Of a stretch of 64,000 bases of DNA, positions 28,046 to 36,110 are shown one piece after another. The first letter of the stretch is position 1. Every line of letters starts with the position of its first letter. Where the stretch lies: the NCBI RefSeq assembly GCF_001261735.1, contig NZ_CVRP01000004.1, forward strand, positions 48,407 through 112,406, given 5' to 3'. Source of the DNA: Dysgonomonas sp. BGC7. Its GTDB lineage: Bacteria; Bacteroidota; Bacteroidia; Bacteroidales; Dysgonomonadaceae. The notes beneath the pieces are model-generated. The model did not search any database. It saw only the letters and a program-made list of their open reading frames with translations, and was not told where the DNA came from. The position numbers and the translations under genes were made by a program.

Positions 28046-31000
28046 ATGAACAATTCTAATTTAAAAACACGAATATTACTTCTTCTCGGATTAGTAATAT
28101 TTAATTTATCCTGTTTGTTAGCGGCTCCAAATGGCACGCAGCAGGAAAAAAATATAATGGGAACCGTCACCGACGACAAAGGAGAACCTCTACCCGGAGT
28201 CTCTGTTGTAATAAAAGGAACTACAAAAGGAACTATGACCGATTTGGATGGAAACTATACAATCTCTGTACCGAATACCAAAACAATCTTACAATTTTCT
28301 TTTCTCGGATTTATACCTCAGTCGGTAGAAGTTGGAACAAACTCAAAGATTGATGTCAAACTGGTAGAAGACATACAAAATCTTGATGAAGTTGTAGTTG
28401 TAGGGTATGGAGTACAAAAGAAATCTCATCTTACAGGTTCTATCTCGAAATTAAACGGAGAAGGTCTGGCAAATATGCCTGTTACTCGTGTCGATCAAGC
28501 TCTACAAGGAAAAATAGCGGGAGTAAATATTCAGAATACGACATCGGAAACGGGGGTTGCTCCGCAAATACGCGTACGTGGTATGGGTTCGTTGAGTGTC
28601 GGTGGAGAACCTCTGGTTGTAGTAGACGGATATCCGGTAGCTGATGGATTGTCGTTTGTGGAAGCAGCCGATATAGAATCTATCGAGGTACTCAAAGATG
28701 CTGCATCTTCTGCCATTTATGGTTCCAGAGGAGCTAATGGTGTGATAATGATAACTACAAAAACAGGAAATATTGCAAAACCCAAATATACATTCAATAT
28801 GTATCATGGATTCAAGAACGCTTATAAGTTACATCCTAACATAAATTATTCAGACTATATCGGCTTACTTTTCGAAGAAGCTGCTCTACGTCAACAAGAC
28901 CCGAGTGTATCCGAATCAGGTTGGAACAAAATTACAGATCAGGAACGTGCCGAATATATTATCAATACACAAAGAAATGCTTATACAAGAGATCCTAACG
29001 ATCCAAATAAGATTATCTGGCTCAATCAGGAAGAAAATACAGATTGGCAAAAAGAGGCAATACGGGATAATGCCTACATGAGCAATTATCAGCTAAGTGT
29101 ATCGGGCGGAACAAAAGAAGTAAGATACTACCTTTCGGGCAATTACAATACTGACGAAGGAATGATGTATCACAACAAATACGACAAGCTCAGTGTTCGT
29201 GCCAAAATAGATGCACAGCTAAACAAAAAAGTGAAAGTAGGAGTAAATATTAGTCCTACATACAGCAAACGGGAAAGACCTTCTAACAACTATACAGACT
29301 TTTATCGCTTTCGTTCGTGGCTTCCGGCCAAACATAATGAGGGAACAGCCTTACTTACCGGCCAGCCTGTAGGATCATGGGCACATTCCCGCCACTTCAG
29401 CGGTCTAGCGTATGAGGGAACGATGCCTGACGGTTCGTATTGGGAATCCAGTGGAAGCTTAGACCCTTGGTCTTCACAAAATAACAATCCTAAATCTATT
29501 ATGGAAGGAGATACACGCAAAACTCATCAATACCGTGTGATGACAAATGCATACCTAACATATCAGATAATGAAAGGTCTGGAATTTAAAACATCAGACG
29601 GGGTTTACATTAATTATACAAAAGATAACGCATATCTATCTGCCGGAGCAAAAAAGGATGGAGAACCTAGTCAGGGTACATTCAAATCATCATTCACAAC
29701 AGATATACTGTCCGAAAATACTCTTAATTATAATACAACTATCAATAAAGATCATTCTATATCGACACTGATAGGATTCACGTACCAAAGAACCAATAAA
29801 GAGTTCTCTCAAATATTAGGTTCCAATTATCCGACCGATGATATAGAAACTCTTAATTACGCTTCAATTATAGATGCACAAAATACATATACATATAAAG
29901 TAGCTGAGGCTTTGGTTTCTTATCTGGGAAGAATAAATTACGCATATAAAGATAAATACCTTGTATCGGCAAGTCTACGTACCGATGGAAGTTCCCGATT
30001 TGCTCCCGGCAATAGATGGAGCTGGTTTCCTTCCATTTCCGTTGGCTGGCGTGCAGAAGAAGAGGCGTTTATGAAACCGATTAACTGGCTAAGTACACTC
30101 AAGTTGAAAGCATCTTACGGACTTACCGGAAATAACAATCTGCCTACAAATACTAACGGATCGAACAGAGTTTCCAGTTATGCCTATTCCAATACATTCT
30201 TCCCTGCTTCATATTCTTTTGGCAATGCAGGAACTATAACTCCCGGATTAGCTGTAAGTAGTTACACCTTAGGAAACAAAGACCTTACTTGGGAGCGGAC
30301 AAATGAGTACAATGCAGGATTAGATTTCGGTATATTCAAAAACAGGATATTACTAGGATTAGAGTATTATTACTCAATAACAGATCGCTTGCTACTCAAA
30401 CAAGGGGCAATGTCTTTCACCGGATATAATGAATTTTGGAACAATGCCGGAAAAGTAAGAAACCGAGGATTGGAAATAGAGCTTACGACAGTAAATATTG
30501 TTAATAAAGATCTGGAATGGAAGACATCCATCAACTTTTCATCGAATAGGAATAAGCTTCTATCTCTAGGAGGCCCAGCTCATCAATACAACTATGGCGA
30601 GCGAAATGAAGTGTATGCTGCAATAGTAGGACAGCAGGCTATACAATATTATGGATACAAAACAGACGGAGTATGGCTTTCGGACGATCAAATAGCCGAA
30701 GCAAAGAAAAATACAGACTATAAAGTTACAACTGCAGCCGGTGGACTCAAGATAGTAGATACAAACAATGATGGAATAGTAGATGCCAACGACCGTGTAG
30801 TTATAGGCTCACCTTTTCCTGATTTCACATGGGGCATAACAAATACAGTTTCATATAAAGGATTCGATTTTTCCGTATTGATACAAGGAGTACAAGGCCT
30901 TGACATCATCAATGGCGATCAGTATTACAACGATTTTCTGAAAATGAACAAGAAGTTCCTGACCAACAGGTGGGTGTCTCCAATGTTTCCTGGAGATGGA

Positions 31001-31327
31001 AAAACACCATATTACACAAATGGAATGCAAAGAATACTGACCGACTATGTTGTAGAAGACGGATCATACATCTCTTTTCGCGATATTCAACTAGGGTACA
31101 GATTGCCAGCCAACTTTGTAAAGAAGTCATTAAAATTACAAAGTGTGCGTGTATACTCAGGTATTCAAAATCTACTCTATATTATGGCAAGTGGCTATAA
31201 AGGAATCAATCCCGAGTCGCGTTATAATAGCGCAAGCCCTTATGATTCTCCTCTGGTAGATGGTTATCAACGTGGAGGATACCCTTTGCAACGGACATTC
31301 ACTATAGGTCTCGATTTAACTTTCTAA
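28046..31327 (+). CDS. SusC family TonB-linked outer-membrane transporter
   Basis: 1093 residues. After a signal peptide comes a carboxypeptidase-like regulatory domain (MGTVTDDKGEPLPGVSVVIKG), then the TonB-box-like NLDEVVVVGYG, the plug domain (VRGMGSLSVGGEPLVVVDGYP, AIYGSRGANGVIMITTK) and a long beta barrel ending in an aromatic residue (TIGLDLTF). With SusD it imports oligosaccharides across the outer membrane by TonB energy. It has its own promoter and operator-like element. Intact. Confidence 0.97.
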   Translation: MNNSNLKTRILLLLGLVIFNLSCLLAAPNGTQQEKNIMGTVTDDKGEPLPGVSVVIKGTTKGTMTDLDGNYTISVPNTKTILQFSFLGFIPQSVEVGTNSKIDVKLVEDIQNLDEVVVVGYGVQKKSHLTGSISKLNGEGLANMPVTRVDQALQGKIAGVNIQNTTSETGVAPQIRVRGMGSLSVGGEPLVVVDGYPVADGLSFVEAADIESIEVLKDAASSAIYGSRGANGVIMITTKTGNIAKPKYTFNMYHGFKNAYKLHPNINYSDYIGLLFEEAALRQQDPSVSESGWNKITDQERAEYIINTQRNAYTRDPNDPNKIIWLNQEENTDWQKEAIRDNAYMSNYQLSVSGGTKEVRYYLSGNYNTDEGMMYHNKYDKLSVRAKIDAQLNKKVKVGVNISPTYSKRERPSNNYTDFYRFRSWLPAKHNEGTALLTGQPVGSWAHSRHFSGLAYEGTMPDGSYWESSGSLDPWSSQNNNPKSIMEGDTRKTHQYRVMTNAYLTYQIMKGLEFKTSDGVYINYTKDNAYLSAGAKKDGEPSQGTFKSSFTTDILSENTLNYNTTINKDHSISTLIGFTYQRTNKEFSQILGSNYPTDDIETLNYASIIDAQNTYTYKVAEALVSYLGRINYAYKDKYLVSASLRTDGSSRFAPGNRWSWFPSISVGWRAEEEAFMKPINWLSTLKLKASYGLTGNNNLPTNTNGSNRVSSYAYSNTFFPASYSFGNAGTITPGLAVSSYTLGNKDLTWERTNEYNAGLDFGIFKNRILLGLEYYYSITDRLLLKQGAMSFTGYNEFWNNAGKVRNRGLEIELTTVNIVNKDLEWKTSINFSSNRNKLLSLGGPAHQYNYGERNEVYAAIVGQQAIQYYGYKTDGVWLSDDQIAEAKKNTDYKVTTAAGGLKIVDTNNDGIVDANDRVVIGSPFPDFTWGITNTVSYKGFDFSVLIQGVQGLDIINGDQYYNDFLKMNKKFLTNRWVSPMFPGDGKTPYYTNGMQRILTDYVVEDGSYISFRDIQLGYRLPANFVKKSLKLQSVRVYSGIQNLLYIMASGYKGINPESRYNSASPYDSPLVDGYQRGGYPLQRTFTIGLDLTF

Positions 31328-31344
31328 CAAAAAAACACTCGATT

Positions 31345-32820
31345 ATGAAAAATATAATATATAGTCTTTGCATCATACTATCAGCTTCGTTCTTTTCATG
31401 TGACGAAACTTTAGATATACGATCCGAATCGGAAATAACATCTCCTGACAAAGAGCTGACTACCGAGGCACAGGTTCGTGCCGCACTTGTAGGATGCTAC
31501 AATGGCATGCAAAAACCGATGGAAACAGAATGGATGCTGACCGAACTAAGAAGTGACAATGCAGTACAAGGTGTACCAACCAGTACTAATTCTGTAAACC
31601 TGGAGTTTAACGAACTGGACATGTTTACCCTACTGCCTACTCACCCAAGAGTTTACGATTACTGGATAGATTCTTACAGTAATATAGGTCGCACAAACAC
31701 TGTGTTAGCTTGTATATCTGTAATAAAAGATGAGAATGAAAGAAAATCAATCGAAGCCCAATGCCGTTTCATCAGAGCATATCATTACTTCAATCTGGTA
31801 AGACTATTTGGCCCTCTGTTTATTACGACAGAAAATATATCTCCCGACCAAGCAAAATTGAAAGACCGCTCACCTGTCGAAGATGTATATAGCCTTATAA
31901 TATCCGATCTCAACTCTGCTAATTCTACAGCTTTACCAGAAAAATGGGATGACACAAATCTGGGACGTGCAAGCCGTTTGGCAGCAAAAACTATGCTGGC
32001 AAAAGTATATCTTACTATCGGACAACCGCATAACGCCCTACCCCTGCTCACTGAAATAAAATTAAGCACAAAACATCGCTTATTACCATACGCTGAAGTA
32101 TTTTCTATCAAGAACGAAATGAATGATGAAATCATCTTTGCCATCAGGTACAAATCGGGAGGATATGGCTTAGGTTCACCTTTTGCCAATCGTTTTGCTC
32201 CAACATCGAGCGGAAGTACAATAATAAATGGAGATGGCAGTGGATGGAACTTCCCTTCATACGATTTTATGAGCTATGCTTACGAGCCAAATGACGCTAG
32301 ACGAGAAGTTACCGTTAGCACTTTCGGTACAGGTACATGGGTAAAAAACTATGTGAAGAAATATATATCTCCGGTATCTATAACATTCGATGCCGAAAAC
32401 GACTGGCCTATACTTCGTTACTCGGATGTACTATTAATGCTTGCGGAAATTCTTAATGAAAAAGAAGGACATGCTGCTGCTCTGCCTCTTGTCAACGAAG
32501 TACGCAGTGTTCATGGTAACCTGCCAGCTCTTTCTATGATAAACAATCAGGACGATTGCCGTCTGGCAATAGAAAAGGAAAGACGCGTAGAGTTTGCTTT
32601 CGAAAATCAGCGTTTCTTTGATCTTGTACGTACCAAAAGAGCTGTAGATGTACTCAACAATCAGTTTTACACTACAGACAAAGCATTCTATACCAGATAT
32701 AAAGAAACAGCTCCTAAGCCGGGAGAGGTAGTAAAAGAGTGGCAACTATTATTACCTATTCCTCAACGGGAAATAGACACTAATAACAAAGTAGTGATAA
32801 CTCAAAATTATGGTTATTAA
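31345..32820 (+). CDS. SusD family surface glycan-binding lipoprotein
   Basis: 491 residues with a lipobox (FFSC, Cys19). The TPR-like SusD fold shows typical segments: LVGCYNGMQ near the N-terminus, CRFIRAYHYFNLVRLFGP, RASRLAAKTMLAKVYL, WPILRYSDVLLMLAEILNE and the C-terminal LLPIPQREIDTN. It caps the SusC barrel and delivers glycan. It starts 17 nt after susC. A 261-nt gap with structured RNA follows. Confidence 0.97.
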   Translation: MKNIIYSLCIILSASFFSCDETLDIRSESEITSPDKELTTEAQVRAALVGCYNGMQKPMETEWMLTELRSDNAVQGVPTSTNSVNLEFNELDMFTLLPTHPRVYDYWIDSYSNIGRTNTVLACISVIKDENERKSIEAQCRFIRAYHYFNLVRLFGPLFITTENISPDQAKLKDRSPVEDVYSLIISDLNSANSTALPEKWDDTNLGRASRLAAKTMLAKVYLTIGQPHNALPLLTEIKLSTKHRLLPYAEVFSIKNEMNDEIIFAIRYKSGGYGLGSPFANRFAPTSSGSTIINGDGSGWNFPSYDFMSYAYEPNDARREVTVSTFGTGTWVKNYVKKYISPVSITFDAENDWPILRYSDVLLMLAEILNEKEGHAAALPLVNEVRSVHGNLPALSMINNQDDCRLAIEKERRVEFAFENQRFFDLVRTKRAVDVLNNQFYTTDKAFYTRYKETAPKPGEVVKEWQLLLPIPQREIDTNNKVVITQNYGY

Positions 32821-33081
32821 TACTAATCAATAGCTGAAACTTTATCTATATAAAGCCCAACCTCCCCGAAAGGAAGACTCAGGCTAGGTCAAGAGCTTTG
32901 AATAATTAGAATTGAAAAACGGATGAAGAATGTACTAGTTTGTCAGCTTTTAGTTAAAATAGCATTTCAGACAAAATCAACCATTGATTCAGATAACGCA
33001 ATATTATTCAATTATAATAGCTGGCTTTTATAGAGAATACGAAAATAATAAATAGGTCTGTGACCTTAAAAAGAAAGAAAT
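32821..33081 (+). other. Long intercistronic region after susD with RNA structure and a palindrome
   Basis: No gene is seen. AAAGC (32852-32856) can pair with GCTTT (32895-32899) around a CCCC-GAAA-GG element, which suggests an RNA-processing or stabilising hairpin. Toward the end, 33050-33070 holds the palindrome AGGTC-TGT-GACCT in a 21-nt sequence that is 20/21 identical to 14353-14373. No convincing TAnnTTTG box was found, so the next gene may be expressed from the susC promoter. Confidence 0.4.
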
Positions 33082-34533
33082 ATGAAAAAATACATCAATT
33101 ATTTATATATTGTCTCATCACTATTATTGATAACTTTATCTTACGGTTGCGATGAAAGTAGCCAGATGGATACAAACGATATTAAAGGAAGCGTTGTGGA
33201 ACCTGCTGTGACCTCATTTTATCCATCGTCGGGAGTAGCAGGGACAGAGGTTATGATTACCGGAGAAAATTTCTCATCGGTAGAATCAGTATATGTGGGC
33301 AATCAGCAGGTAAAAATAAAAAACAGAATATCAAATACTCAAATATTAATAGAAATAACCTCCAACGCAGTAAATGGAAAAATAAAGGTAAAAAATACTA
33401 AAGGGGAATCTGAAAGTAACAGCAACTTCACTATAAAAGTAAATGTTCCTGTCATCGGAAGCTTTACATCAGCAGAAGCAGGGAAATTCACTATTGGTGA
33501 AATCATAAAATTAGAAGGAGAAAATCTAAAATCGGTTACTAACATACTCGTTGGCGATATAGCTGCAAAGAAAATATTTACTTCTGATACTGAGATAAAG
33601 TTTACTGTCCCTCAACTCACTCCGGGTATTTCTACAACAGTAAAACTCCAATACCTGAACGGAGAGAATACAGAGAATATAGAAAGTAACGAAAATTTTA
33701 CAATTTTACGTCCTCTTACCAGTCCTACAGTAACGTCTTGTCCAGCCAATGCCCTATTCGGCACTTCGACAACACTGGAAGGAACAAATATGGATGTAGT
33801 AAATCATGCTATCTTTGCAGGGAATGTGATAAACTTTACATCTCAGTCAGAAAGTGAAATCCAACTTACTATCCCTAGAAATTTCGGAGTAAATACAACC
33901 GGAGATTTGATCCTTGTATACAATGCCACAGAACAAATGGTAGCCAAGAAAGATTTTGAAGTAACAGTCCCTGTTATAGCAAATACAATCAATTTCTATT
34001 ATGGACTAACGCTTGGGGCAGAAAAGACATCAGCATCCCCTGCGCAGCATTTCTTTAATCCCGAAAGTGGATCTATGTATTCAGCATGTCAGTATGAAGC
34101 GATAAAAGCAAATATATACTTCTTCATAACCAGCTATTCTACCGGATCCACTATCCAGCTGAACAATCCGAATAATACAGCTACTCAGACTTCCCGATTC
34201 GCATGTGATGGAACATCTCTTACCGGGGAAAAACTTCCTACAATCGTAAAGTTCAAGAAGCTTAATATAGGATCAAGCTCTGAAAAAGTTTTCTATGACA
34301 AAGTGATTAACAGAACATTAGAAGAGATAAACCCATCTTTGATTAGCATAACCGCCGGAACCAGTACTCCGAGAGCCGGAACAGACTTCAATGTGGGAGA
34401 TGTCTTATTATTCCAGAAATTTAATGGAACTACTATTGTCAAAGTTGGTTTTATAGAAATTACAGGTATAGATCTGAATAGTGCCAGCTTGGGCGAATCA
34501 ACAATTACATTCAACTGTTTCTTTCAAAAATAA
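33082..34533 (+). CDS. IPT/TIG-domain surface glycan-binding lipoprotein
   Basis: 483 residues with a lipobox (SYGC, Cys23). The N-terminal half has about three IPT/TIG immunoglobulin-like repeats (YPSSGVAGTEVMITGENF; IKLEGENLKSVTNILVG; TLEGTNMDVVNHAIFAG). The last ~180 residues are a separate beta-rich domain that I do not recognise and that is the likely glycan-binding part. Position after susD and the lipoprotein anchor are typical of SGBP-B-type surface proteins. Followed directly by a terminator. Confidence 0.82.
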   Translation: MKKYINYLYIVSSLLLITLSYGCDESSQMDTNDIKGSVVEPAVTSFYPSSGVAGTEVMITGENFSSVESVYVGNQQVKIKNRISNTQILIEITSNAVNGKIKVKNTKGESESNSNFTIKVNVPVIGSFTSAEAGKFTIGEIIKLEGENLKSVTNILVGDIAAKKIFTSDTEIKFTVPQLTPGISTTVKLQYLNGENTENIESNENFTILRPLTSPTVTSCPANALFGTSTTLEGTNMDVVNHAIFAGNVINFTSQSESEIQLTIPRNFGVNTTGDLILVYNATEQMVAKKDFEVTVPVIANTINFYYGLTLGAEKTSASPAQHFFNPESGSMYSACQYEAIKANIYFFITSYSTGSTIQLNNPNNTATQTSRFACDGTSLTGEKLPTIVKFKKLNIGSSSEKVFYDKVINRTLEEINPSLISITAGTSTPRAGTDFNVGDVLLFQKFNGTTIVKVGFIEITGIDLNSASLGESTITFNCFFQK

Positions 34534-34538
34534 ATAAA

Positions 34539-34576
34539 AAGAGAGTTGCAATCAGAATATAGATTGCGACTCTCTT
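34539..34576 (+). terminator. Terminator between the TIG lipoprotein and the second lyase
   Basis: Arms 34539-34553 and 34562-34576 pair over 15 bp with one G-U, loop of 8 nt, followed by AAATAAAAAATT. The tail is A-rich rather than U-rich, so termination may be partial. It lies only 14 nt before the second lyase gene. Confidence 0.6.
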
Positions 34577-34590
34577 AAATAAAAAATTAT

Positions 34591-35784
34591 ATGAAGTACC
34601 GATTATTCTTAATTATTCTTAGTTTCACCTTTTCTTTGAGTTCATATTCTCAAAGGGTTATACAGGCAGAGCAATTAGCATACGCTAAAAGGAATATAGA
34701 TAACATAGCTAACGGTAACAGTGCCTATAAGGCATTGTTGCGCAATGCCGACAAAGAGTTAGCTACAGTTATAGTACCTATAACAGAGAAAACAATCGTA
34801 GCCGGAAGTGGAGACAAACACGACTATGTGAGCATGGGCCCCTACTGGTGGCCGGATTCTACTAGAGCAGACGGACTTCCATATATAAGAAAAGATGGTC
34901 AACGCAACCCGGAAATACTAAAACTAGACAGATATAAGATAGATAAGCTTACAAAAGGTGTAAATATTCTATCTTACGCATACTATTTTAGCGGAGAGGA
35001 CAAATACGCATATAAAGCAGTGGATATGCTTCGGATATGGTTCTTAAATGATGAAACAAAGATGAATCCCAATCTCAACTATGCCCAAATGATTTTAGGG
35101 CATAACAATAATAAGGGTCGTGGTGCGGGAATTATAGATACTTATTCTTTCGTCGAAATGATAGATTGTATAGAGTTCCTTGCTAAATCAAGCGCAATGA
35201 AGAAGAAAGATCTGGATGGCATCAAAAAATGGTTTTCTGATTTTACCGAATGGCTTATAACCAGCGATCTTGGTCAAAATGAACGAAAAGCAAAAAACAA
35301 TCATGGAACAGCATATGACATACAAGTTGCTGCGTATGCACTATTCACAGGAAAGACCGATATTGCAAAGGAGTATATTAGCACATTTGCAGAGAATCGC
35401 ATTTTTCAACAAATAGAGTCTGATGGCAAGCAACCTCTAGAATTGGAACGAACAATAGCTTTACATTACTCTATATTCAATATAGAGCATATGATGGATA
35501 TGTGTAATCTAGGAAAGTCAGTAGGAGTAAACATATATAACTCTACTTCTACCGATAACCGTTCAATAAGTAAAGCCATAGAATTTATAGTTCCATATTT
35601 AGGTAAGTCTCAGAAAGATTTTCCATATCAGCAAATAAAGGAATGGGATCTTAATCAACAAAAACTATGCTGGCTTATACGCAGGGCAAGCATGTTCAAG
35701 AAAGACAAAGCATATGATAAATTATTCGATCAATATATAAATACAAAGCCTTCCGATATTAAATGGCTATTATATGCGAAATGA
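34591..35784 (+). CDS. Second alginate-lyase-fold polysaccharide lyase, secreted
   Basis: 397 residues with a signal peptide (~1-21; no lipobox, so probably periplasmic). It shares with the lipoprotein lyase at 26770 the motifs YWWPDS, PYIRKDGQRNP, MNPNLNYAQM, KGRGAGIIDT and KNNHGT (His238), and Tyr293 in ALHYSIFN; the His-Tyr spacing is 55 in both. Sequence divergence outside the motifs is large, so the two may cut different bonds or act in different compartments. A hairpin terminator just upstream suggests read-through expression or an unrecognised promoter. Confidence 0.88.
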   Translation: MKYRLFLIILSFTFSLSSYSQRVIQAEQLAYAKRNIDNIANGNSAYKALLRNADKELATVIVPITEKTIVAGSGDKHDYVSMGPYWWPDSTRADGLPYIRKDGQRNPEILKLDRYKIDKLTKGVNILSYAYYFSGEDKYAYKAVDMLRIWFLNDETKMNPNLNYAQMILGHNNNKGRGAGIIDTYSFVEMIDCIEFLAKSSAMKKKDLDGIKKWFSDFTEWLITSDLGQNERKAKNNHGTAYDIQVAAYALFTGKTDIAKEYISTFAENRIFQQIESDGKQPLELERTIALHYSIFNIEHMMDMCNLGKSVGVNIYNSTSTDNRSISKAIEFIVPYLGKSQKDFPYQQIKEWDLNQQKLCWLIRRASMFKKDKAYDKLFDQYINTKPSDIKWLLYAK

Positions 35785-35814
35785 ATGAGGTAAAGGGATC
35801 ATCTTATTTATCAT

Positions 35815-36037
35815 AAAAAATAGAAAGTCCGCGAAATCACCTTCGCAGACTTCCCAACCTTAACACAAACTTTACAAAACTACACAATAGAGTTGATTGC
35901 AGCCTGACACTTGGTTCATTCATAATCTCAGGAACCAACTCTGTGTTCGTTATATATTTTATAAGAAAGAATCGAATTTTAGTCTATAAAAGTTGAATTC
36001 CTATCTTAGTTATTGTCTTTATTACACAACAAAGATA
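35815..36037 (-). ncRNA. Candidate small structured RNA
   Basis: On the minus strand a -7 box TATCTTTG (36030-36037) with ATTG 19 nt upstream starts a transcript with no reading frame. Within it, CACA-GAGTTG pairs with CAACTC-TAT-TGTG, enclosing a GGTTC/GAACC hairpin. It ends in an 11-bp hairpin (35825-35835 with 35842-35852, one mismatch) followed by TTTCTATTTTTTAT. Length is about 200 nt. It lies just downstream of uvrA in the same direction. Size and form would allow a 6S-type or other Bacteroidales RNA, but I cannot identify it. Confidence 0.5.
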
Positions 36038-36110
36038 ATATATTCTATCGTAAACACAATAGATTCTATCTATTTTTAGAAAAAAAATGCTTTTCTAGGT
36101 TTATCCAACA

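Noticed and set aside
14353..33070. The two 21-nt elements as direct repeats bounding a mobile island
   Set aside because: The span holds parC and other core genes, there is no integrase or transposase, and the copies are not identical.
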